This document shows positions 7,466 to 13,042 of a stretch of 13,349 bases of DNA, piece after piece. How positions within the stretch are numbered: position 1 is the stretch's first letter; every line of letters starts with the position of its first letter. The position numbers were made by a program, and so were the translations under genes. The notes beneath the pieces were generated by a model. It was given only the letters and a program-made list of their open reading frames with translations, searched no databases and was not told the origin of the DNA. The stretch is from JBGTBQ01 sp041749275 (lineage in GTDB: Bacteria > Acidobacteriota > Blastocatellia > Pyrinomonadales > Pyrinomonadaceae): assembly GCA_041749275.1 (NCBI GenBank), contig JBGTBQ010000341.1, positions 1 through 13,349 of the forward strand, written 5' to 3'.

Positions 7466-8244
7466 TGGACGACCAATACCAGTACATCCGCTTTCGCGTC
7501 GCAGACCGCGCCGCGCGCATCACCTTCGCGCGCCCGCCGCTGAACGTTTTCGACATCGCCATGATGCGCGAAGTGGAGCGCGCGTTGAATGAATGCATGG
7601 TGCTGCGCGACGTGGTGGCCGTGGTCTTCGACGCCGCCGCCGGGTCGCGCGCCTTCAGCGCGGGCGTCTCGATTGAAGAGCACCGGGCCGAGACGATCTA
7701 CCAGATGCTCGACTCGTTCCACTCCGTCTTCCGCGCGCTGGAGCAGTTGGCGAAACCCGTCATCGCGGTCGTGGACGGCGCGGCGTTGGGCGGCGGGTGC
7801 GAGTTGCTGCTGGCGTGCGACATCGTCATCGCCAGCCCACGCGCGCGTTTCGGCCAGCCCGAAATCAAGCTCGGCGTCTTCCCGCCCGTCGCGGCGGTGT
7901 TGCTGCCGCGCATCGTTGGCGAGCGGCGCGCGCGCGAGATGGTGCTGACGGGCGAGCTGATTGACGCGCACGAGGCGCTCAGGCTCGGCCTCGTCAGCCA
8001 CGTCGTTGAAAGCGACCAGCTCGAAGCGAAGCTGCGCGAGATACTGGCCCGGCTCGGCGAGCTGTCGGCCCCGGCGCTCGAAGCCGCGCGCCGCGCGCTT
8101 GATCTTGCGCGTGGCCGCCCCTTCGCTGATGCCCTCGCCCGCGTCGAAGACCTCTACCTCAACGAGTTGATGAAGACCGAAGACGCGCACGAAGGGGTGC
8201 GCGCCTTCATGGAGAAGCGCAAGCCCGTGTGGCGGAACAAGTGA
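7465..8244 (+). CDS. Enoyl-CoA hydratase/isomerase family protein (crotonase; cyclohexadiene-carbonyl-CoA hydratase-like)
   Basis: This 259-aa crotonase-fold protein starts at the ATG that overlaps the permease stop (TGATG). Longer in-frame extensions run inside the permease and lack family similarity. Crotonase landmarks are present: the substrate-binding strand RPPLNVFDIAMMREVERAL, the CoA-binding stretch AFSAGVSIEEH, the oxyanion-hole motif GAALGGGCELLLACDI with E113, and FGQPEIKLGVFPP with E133. Both catalytic glutamates of hydratases are therefore kept, so hydration rather than only isomerisation or decarboxylation is expected. The wording RPPLNV...MMRE, SAGV and GQPEIKLGVFPPVAAVLLPR resembles cyclohexa-1,5-diene-1-carbonyl-CoA hydratases of anaerobic benzoyl-CoA degradation, but no other gene of that pathway is in the window. 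I therefore leave the substrate open. Translational coupling to a permease is unusual. Confidence 0.9.
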   Translation: MDDQYQYIRFRVADRAARITFARPPLNVFDIAMMREVERALNECMVLRDVVAVVFDAAAGSRAFSAGVSIEEHRAETIYQMLDSFHSVFRALEQLAKPVIAVVDGAALGGGCELLLACDIVIASPRARFGQPEIKLGVFPPVAAVLLPRIVGERRAREMVLTGELIDAHEALRLGLVSHVVESDQLEAKLREILARLGELSAPALEAARRALDLARGRPFADALARVEDLYLNELMKTEDAHEGVRAFMEKRKPVWRNK

Positions 8245-8275
8245 AGAGAAAGGCGGGAGCGAAAAAGAATACTTC

Positions 8276-8304
8276 TTGACAGGCGGCATCGGCGGGCGTA
8301 TAAG
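8276..8304 (+). promoter_or_regulatory. Sigma70-type promoter for the Cys-rich secreted protein
   Basis: TTGACA (8276-8281), a 17-base spacer and TATAAG (8299-8304) give a near-consensus housekeeping promoter. Transcription would start near 8311, leaving a ~50-base leader that ends in the AAGGAG ribosome site at 8352-8357, 6 bases before the ATG. The gene downstream therefore has its own transcription unit separate from the permease-crotonase pair. Confidence 0.85.
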
Positions 8305-8363
8305 CGTGCTGGCGCCGCACCCTCGCCATTGATTCCTCAGTAAAGCTCACGAAGGAGAACCTC

Positions 8364-10424
8364 ATGCATCCTGAAAGAACAGCTCATCGCCCGCCACGCC
8401 GGAGACCAACCGTCGCGCAGTTCATCCTGCTAGCTTCATTCCTCGCCGTGTGCGTGACTGGCTTCATCTTCACGGTCCGGTCGAGCGCGCAGGAGCGGGA
8501 GTTCAAGAACACCGTGCGAGACCACGTGCCGATCAAGGTGAAGCTGAAGGACGAGCAGAAGTTTAAGAAGCTGGATAACAAGGATTGGGTACGTGACCTT
8601 GAGATTGAAGTCAAGAACACAGGTGATAGGCCGATATATTACCTATACGTGGTGATCGTCATGCCGGAGCTAACTCCTTTGGGACATCCATTGTCATTCC
8701 GGACAGCATACGGCAGAAAGGAACTAGGGTTGCTCGATACCCCTCTCCAGCCAGACGACGTGCCGATCGAACCGGGTGAGACAATCACGTTGAAGATTCC
8801 TGAGAGCCGGGTGAGGGCATATGAGGAGAGGAGGGATAAAGAGGGACGAGAAGACCCTAAGAAGATTGAATTTGAGATTCAGCTTATCAACTTCGGCGAC
8901 GGTACCGGCATACGCGGGAGGCAAGGCATACCTGACTCGGTTAAGAGGCGGGCGCAATCTGCCTTGCCTCCCGATAGGAAAGCCAGTCTTTGTTCATCCG
9001 TTCCGGCGGTGCGGGTGGCGGATTCACCTGGCAAGCTCCTTAACACTTTTGACTCAGCCATGCCCGCAAATTTCTTGCGGGCTAATTTTTATCCGCCGGG
9101 TGAGTCCCCAGCTGTAGGTTCGGTTCCTCTCTCCCGTGATTTGTGCGGTTGCCAAAACAGCAGTGATTGCTCGTGGGGAACATTCGGCTTTGCAACAGGT
9201 TGTCCGTGTGATGACCCTTATCAATTCCCAGCCATCGTTCCCGCAGGCGGCTGCGCTAATCCCTATGGTAGGTGCATAAGGACCATAACGAGAAATGAGG
9301 AGTGTCAGACTCAGTACAACGGAGTGCAATACTGTCAGTTCCAAGATTTTACCGGATACTGCGCGCTCGGCGATCCGACGCCGACGCCGACGCCCGATGA
9401 GTCGCCCACGCCGCCGCCTACTTCGACGCCGACGCCCGACCCGACGCCGCTGCCGCCGCCGGACTGTACGGGGATACCGCGACCCGCCAACTGCTGCGAA
9501 TGTGTGTACTTCTTTGGCCCTCCGCAACAACCGGGCGGGCCGCCGAGTGCCAATCCGGGATGGGATTGCAACCAGCCACAGTGCCCGCAGAACCTACCGC
9601 TCCCCGGTGGCTGCGTTACGCCGACGGTATTTCAGGGTCTCCCCGTTTGCCCGCCCGGCTATAACAACCCGTCGGGGCAACTCGACGGTATCTGCTGCCC
9701 GATGCCGCCGCCGCGGACGCCGGAGGAGTGTCAGGCGATAAGCTGGTACTGGAACTTCGCGGAAGGCTATTGCCAAGAAACTCCGTGGTACTGTACGGCG
9801 GAGCCTCAAGATTGCGATGGGAGCGGTCAATGGAGCTTCGAGGAATGTCGCTGCACCTGTCTCTCAGGCAACTGCTCTCCGATCCTCATTGATGTCGCCG
9901 GAAACGGCTTCGACCTGACGGACGGGGCCAACGGCGTGAACTTCGACCTCACCTCCGACGGGCATCGCGAACGCCTCGCCTGGACAGCCGCAGGGTCGGA
10001 CGACGCTTGGCTCGCCCTCGACCGTAACGGCAACGGTACGATTGATAACGGCCATGAGCTTTTCGGGAATTACACAACGCAGCCCAGCCCGCCGGCAGGC
10101 GAAGAGAGAAACGGATTCTTGGCGCTAGCTGAGTTCGATCAGCCAACGCAAGGAGGCAACGGCGACGAGAAGATCAATAAGCAAGACGCCATCTTCGACA
10201 GGCTGCGGCTGTGGCAGGACATGAACCACAACGGCATCTCCGAGTCCAATGAGTTACACACGCTAAAACAACTCGGCCTGAAGACGATTGACCTCGACTA
10301 CAAGAAGTCGAGACGGAGAGATCAACACGGCAACCAGTTTCGCTACCGGGCGAAGGTCAGGGACAATCGTGATGCCCAACTCGGACGGTGGGCGTGGGAC
10401 GTGTTCCTTGTCACCGCGCTGTGA
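8364..10424 (+). CDS. Secreted, Cys-rich protein with Thr/Pro linker and C-terminal EF-hand-like calcium-binding domain
   Basis: At 686 aa, it begins with a basic N-terminus followed by a hydrophobic stretch (about 18-43, VAQFILLASFLAVCVTGFIF), a signal peptide or anchor ending near SSAQ. Residues ~45-180 form a beta-rich domain (EVKNTGDRPIYYLYVVIVMP looks like a DUF/Ig-type fold). Residues ~255-500 are cysteine-rich with many CC, CxC and CxxxC pairs, split by a Thr/Pro linker (~337-367). From about 506 comes a domain that opens SPILIDVAGNGFDLT and carries the calcium-type loop DRNGNGTIDNGHE (553-565). A canonical 12-residue EF loop, DMNHNGISESNE, lies at 619-630. Such loops bind Ca2+ in dockerins and secreted repeat proteins. 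The role is probably structural, adhesive or matrix-related outside the cell; no catalytic motif is visible. It is a monocistronic unit with its own promoter and terminator. Confidence 0.85.
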   Translation: MHPERTAHRPPRRRPTVAQFILLASFLAVCVTGFIFTVRSSAQEREFKNTVRDHVPIKVKLKDEQKFKKLDNKDWVRDLEIEVKNTGDRPIYYLYVVIVMPELTPLGHPLSFRTAYGRKELGLLDTPLQPDDVPIEPGETITLKIPESRVRAYEERRDKEGREDPKKIEFEIQLINFGDGTGIRGRQGIPDSVKRRAQSALPPDRKASLCSSVPAVRVADSPGKLLNTFDSAMPANFLRANFYPPGESPAVGSVPLSRDLCGCQNSSDCSWGTFGFATGCPCDDPYQFPAIVPAGGCANPYGRCIRTITRNEECQTQYNGVQYCQFQDFTGYCALGDPTPTPTPDESPTPPPTSTPTPDPTPLPPPDCTGIPRPANCCECVYFFGPPQQPGGPPSANPGWDCNQPQCPQNLPLPGGCVTPTVFQGLPVCPPGYNNPSGQLDGICCPMPPPRTPEECQAISWYWNFAEGYCQETPWYCTAEPQDCDGSGQWSFEECRCTCLSGNCSPILIDVAGNGFDLTDGANGVNFDLTSDGHRERLAWTAAGSDDAWLALDRNGNGTIDNGHELFGNYTTQPSPPAGEERNGFLALAEFDQPTQGGNGDEKINKQDAIFDRLRLWQDMNHNGISESNELHTLKQLGLKTIDLDYKKSRRRDQHGNQFRYRAKVRDNRDAQLGRWAWDVFLVTAL
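9375..9465 (+). repeat. Thr-Pro codon repeat tract in the Cys-rich protein
   Basis: This short run of CCGACGCCGACGCCC-type units encodes TPTPTPDESPTPPP-like sequence. It uses the same codons as the longer linker at 965-1440 in an unrelated protein. It separates two Cys-rich blocks and is probably a flexible spacer. Confidence 0.8.
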
Positions 10425-10455
10425 CAATCAAGTTAAGCCGCACAGGAAGGAATCC

Positions 10456-10496
10456 GCCCGGAAGTCTCGGACAGACTTCCGGGCAGTTCCATTTTT
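10456..10496 (+). terminator. Strong intrinsic terminator
   Basis: A perfect 12-bp stem, GCCCGGAAGTCT (10456-10467) with AGACTTCCGGGC (10473-10484), closes a 5-base loop. It is followed by TTCCATTTTT. It lies 31 bases after the stop of the Cys-rich protein and just before the next promoter, so it insulates the two transcription units. Confidence 0.93.
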
Positions 10497-10503
10497 GGTC
10501 GCG

Positions 10504-10532
10504 TTGACAGCGCGGCGCGCCCTTCCTATCAT
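10504..10532 (+). promoter_or_regulatory. Sigma70-type promoter for the PD40 lipoprotein operon
   Basis: TTGACA (10504-10509), a 17-base spacer and TATCAT (10527-10532) form a near-consensus promoter, with transcription starting near 10539. This placement argues against a translation start at 10539 or 10545, which would leave almost no leader, and favours the ATG at 10608. Confidence 0.82.
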
Positions 10533-10607
10533 CGTTGTTTGAAGATGCTTCGTAAAAAATTAAAGACTGTCCGGGGGCCGGTGCGCCTGCTCTTCGCAAA
10601 CGGGCGA

Positions 10608-11846
10608 ATGACGAGAGCGGCAACGCTTTCAGTGCTTCTACTCTTCGGCTGTGTCTTCGCCGCCGGGTGCCGTGAGGCGCAGGAAGCGTTGAGCGTCAAC
10701 CCGCGCTCTCTGCGCGACGTGCCGGCAGAACGTTTGGCGTTTCGCTTCGAGCCGGACGTGGGAGAGGAGAACTTACCCGAACGCCTGAAGGCGACGGAGG
10801 CAGAGGAGCCGCTCGCTTCGGTGAAGGCGGACTTCGAGGGGCGGCGCGGGAATACGGAGGCTTTGATCCGCACCGTCCTCGACCCGACGGGACAGCGCGT
10901 GCTCGCCGTCTACGGGACGAGCGAGACGGAGGTCTTCGATTTTCGCATTGACCTCTACTCGGTCGAGGGGCAGTTCATACGCAACATCCTGCCGCGCGAT
11001 TTGACGGGCGTCTTCCCGTCGGAGGTCGCGTGGTCGCCCGACGGGCAATCAATCGCCTTCGTCGGCGTTCGCAACCCCGCGCTCACGGCTTTGCCCACGC
11101 CGCCGCCCGACACTCCGGCGCCGCTCACGGATTCGGCCTCGCCGCCCGCCGCGGACGGTGCGCCCACGCCCGCGCTCGGCCCGATCATTCCCTCCGTGCA
11201 GACATTCAAAACCGAGCAGGTCTACGTCGGCGACCGCGACGGCTTCAACCTCCGACCGCTCACCACACGCGAGGGGCTGATCTATTTTCAAGTCGCGTGG
11301 TCGCCCGACAGCCAGTCGCTCGTGGCGCTCGCGTGCAAGGAGGACGAGTGGCAGGCGCGGCGCAGCGCGGGCAACTCGCCCGCGGGTCGCCCGCGCATCA
11401 TCACACTCGAAGGACAGGAGCGCCTGCTCGACGACCGCCTGACGGACGTGGCGCCTACATGGTCGCCCGACGGCGCGAAGGTGGCGACCGCCTTCGAGTT
11501 CGACGTGGCGATTTACGACGCCGGCGGCGGCGCGCCGACCGGGGCCGCGATGCCCTTGCGCGAGCCGCTGCACGCCTCCTCCGTCGAGTACGACGCGCGC
11601 CTCTTCAAGAAGGATGACGCGAAGGCCAATGGCGCGGGCAACTCGAACGGCGGCGCGCAAGACGCGAGCGGGCAGGCTGTGCTCAATTCCTTCAATCCGT
11701 TCGTCCGCGCCGAGTGGGTCGAGCCGGAGATGCTCTTCGTCCAGACGGCCTTCGTTCATTTCTACCGCGACGAACCCGTCCCCGTCACAACCTACCCGCG
11801 CTGGCACGTCGTCAAAATCTACCCGCAGGCGGCGGTCGTCAAGTAG
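10608..11846 (+). CDS. Lipoprotein with PD40/TolB-like beta-propeller repeats
   Basis: From the ATG at 10608 the product is 412 aa and opens with a compact lipoprotein signal, MTRAATLSVLLLFGCVFAAGC, whose AAGC box would be lipidated on Cys21. In-frame starts exist at 10545 (ATG) and 10539 (TTG) but sit on the predicted transcription start. The body has three clear PD40-type blade motifs of the form WSPDG: VAWSPDGQSIAF (from ~140), VAWSPDSQSLVA (from ~229) and TWSPDGAKVATAFEFDVAIYD (from ~285). A Pro/Ala/Thr-rich insertion lies at ~160-195. These repeats form propellers as in TolB and serve as protein-binding platforms; no enzyme signature is visible. Location is probably the outer face of a membrane. 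The DinB-like gene follows after 85 bases with no terminator, so they may share a transcript. Confidence 0.85.
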   Translation: MTRAATLSVLLLFGCVFAAGCREAQEALSVNPRSLRDVPAERLAFRFEPDVGEENLPERLKATEAEEPLASVKADFEGRRGNTEALIRTVLDPTGQRVLAVYGTSETEVFDFRIDLYSVEGQFIRNILPRDLTGVFPSEVAWSPDGQSIAFVGVRNPALTALPTPPPDTPAPLTDSASPPAADGAPTPALGPIIPSVQTFKTEQVYVGDRDGFNLRPLTTREGLIYFQVAWSPDSQSLVALACKEDEWQARRSAGNSPAGRPRIITLEGQERLLDDRLTDVAPTWSPDGAKVATAFEFDVAIYDAGGGAPTGAAMPLREPLHASSVEYDARLFKKDDAKANGAGNSNGGAQDASGQAVLNSFNPFVRAEWVEPEMLFVQTAFVHFYRDEPVPVTTYPRWHVVKIYPQAAVVK

Positions 11847-11931
11847 CGAGACGAAATCAAAGACAGCAGGCCCGCCAATATCGGAGGCGCCGAGACGGCT
11901 CCAACTTTACACCCGAAAGGAAACAGCCTTC

Positions 11932-12483
11932 ATGCAATACCACAGCGTCGCCGAGATTTACGAAGCGATTGACGATGCGCGCGGGCGGCTTCTGGCGAGC
12001 GTCGAAAACTTAGACGCGGGACAGGAGAACTTCCGCGCCGCCCCTGACTGCTGGTCAATCGCCGAAATCCTCGAACACCTCTCGCTCGTCGAGGGACAGG
12101 TCGCGCGCCTCTTCCACGTCATGCTCGCCAAGGCCGAAGCCGCCGGCGCCACGCGCGCCGCAGGCGAAGCGCGCAAGCCCTTCGCTCCCGTCTCTATCGA
12201 GGACTTCGTCGCGCCTTTGCGGACGCAAAAACTTCAAGCGCCGGAGACGGCGCGTCCCAGCGGCGAACTCTCGCTCGCCGATTCGCTCACACGCCTCGGC
12301 GAGTCGCGCGCCGCGCTCCACGGCTTGCGCGAGCGCCTCGAACAAGTGGACGGCTCCGCGGTGCGTTACCCGCACCCGGCTGCCGGCCCGATAGACATCT
12401 ACCAGTGGTTCCTCTTCATCGGTTCGCACGAAGAACGCCACCTCCACCAGATCGAGGCGCTCAAACAGTCGCCGGGTTTTTAA
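11932..12483 (+). CDS. DinB-superfamily protein (putative metal-dependent four-helix bundle)
   Basis: This 183-aa protein starts at the ATG at 11932, preceded by AAAGGA about 10 bases upstream; the frame continues upstream only as a shadow of the PD40 gene. The DinB pattern is clear: a first helix (SVAEIYEAIDDARGRLLASV), CWSIAEILEHLSLVE with the first ligand H49, and a C-terminal IGSHEERHLHQIEAL with H166 and H170. Together these give the His triad that binds a divalent metal. The family includes bacillithiol-type S-transferases and other thiol transferases, and the insert (~75-125) is variable. The substrate is unknown. The middle PETARPSGEL region is low complexity. It may be expressed with the PD40 lipoprotein gene upstream, though no functional link is evident. 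Confidence 0.87.
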   Translation: MQYHSVAEIYEAIDDARGRLLASVENLDAGQENFRAAPDCWSIAEILEHLSLVEGQVARLFHVMLAKAEAAGATRAAGEARKPFAPVSIEDFVAPLRTQKLQAPETARPSGELSLADSLTRLGESRAALHGLRERLEQVDGSAVRYPHPAAGPIDIYQWFLFIGSHEERHLHQIEALKQSPGF

Positions 12484-12568
12484 AGCAGATAGTGGAAGAC
12501 GGAAGTCATGCGTTAGCATGAAGTCGCTGTCATCTGACTCATCCTTCCTCATTTCAAAATGTGCCCGC

Positions 12569-12597
12569 TTGCGATGCCTAAAGCCGGACTTTATAAT
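12569..12597 (+). promoter_or_regulatory. Sigma70-type promoter for the intron-containing tRNA gene
   Basis: TTGCGA (12569-12574), a 17-base spacer and a perfect TATAAT (12592-12597) predict a start near 12604, about 20 bases upstream of the mature tRNA 5' end at 12624. RNase P would remove that short leader. The transcript would be the intron-containing precursor, antisense to the HNH gene. Confidence 0.85.
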
Positions 12598-12673
12598 CAC
12601 TCTCACGTTCCGCTTATTTTTACGCCCTGGTAGCTCAATCGGTTAGAGCAGCGGACTCAGTTCTTTGAAAGGT

Positions 12674-13042
12674 CTAAGTGGAGTAATCCGGATTATGCCT
12701 CTCCGCGTGGCAATTCAGACAGAGGAGGAGACACTTCTTGGCTTCTTTCATAAGCCTTTCCCAAGAAGTGTTCGAGCATTGTCTGATGTCAACAGGAAAG
12801 GACTTGATCTTAGGGTCGAGATGGTGAAAGGCCAGCGCGGCTTCGTTGCGGTTGTAACCACACTGCACGCAGCCACCGCCCTTCTGTTGAATCAACAGAT
12901 GTCTTCTCTGTCGTCCACGCAGTTGTTGAGAGACGTAATTCTGATGTTTGTTGTTCGTGAATGCGTTCTTGCAGCGGAGGGAACAGAATTTGGATTGCCT
13001 GCCGCTCAATTTCGCTTCGCAAACGAGACAGACTGCTTCCAT
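12674..13042 (-). CDS. HNH endonuclease encoded antisense within the group I intron (putative homing endonuclease)
   Basis: I chose the ATG at 13042 because GGAGGT (13051-13046, minus strand) sits just upstream; a TTG 13 codons earlier has no such site. The 122-aa product has an N-terminal zinc knuckle (C5/C8 and C20/C24), a basic helix rich in Arg (LRGRQRRH), then an HNH core. That core has C58/C61 (GGCVQCGYN), H73-H74-x-D76 (AFHHLDP), and C108/C111 with H112 and H116 (CLNCHAERH). The four Cys would hold the structural zinc of the HNH fold, and H73/H74 and H116 are the expected catalytic and metal residues. Small proteins like this nick or cut double-stranded DNA and drive intron homing. The stop codon overlaps two bases of the P1 guide sequence, so the gene fills the P2 region completely. 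Its strand is opposite to the tRNA and intron, so it needs its own promoter, which I could not identify. Confidence 0.9.
   Translation of the reverse strand: MEAVCLVCEAKLSGRQSKFCSLRCKNAFTNNKHQNYVSQQLRGRQRRHLLIQQKGGGCVQCGYNRNEAALAFHHLDPKIKSFPVDIRQCSNTSWERLMKEAKKCLLLCLNCHAERHNPDYST
12689..12698. repeat. 10-base inverted copy of the 3' splice junction
   Basis: CGGATTATGC is the exact reverse complement of GCATAATCCG at 13304-13313, which is the intron's last G plus the first nine bases of the 3' exon. It overlaps the palindrome TAATCCGGATTA (12684-12695) and encodes, on the minus strand, the His-Asn-Pro end of the HNH protein. It could pair with the 3' splice site in the precursor. Confidence 0.6.
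12716..12785. other. Extended hairpin inside the intron and HNH gene
   Basis: ACACTTCTTGG (12731-12741) and CCAAGAAGTGT (12761-12771) are a perfect 11-bp inverted repeat. An inner GGCTT/AAGCC pair (12740-12744 / 12752-12756) competes at its tip. An outer CAGACA/TGTCTG pair (12716-12721 / 12780-12785) extends it. It would fold both in the intron RNA, as a P2-like extension, and in the oppositely directed HNH mRNA. Confidence 0.6.

Noticed and set aside
12506..12521. TCATGC-GTTA-GCATGA hairpin as terminator of the DinB gene
   Set aside because: It is only 6 bp with no T-tract; it may be a chance palindrome.
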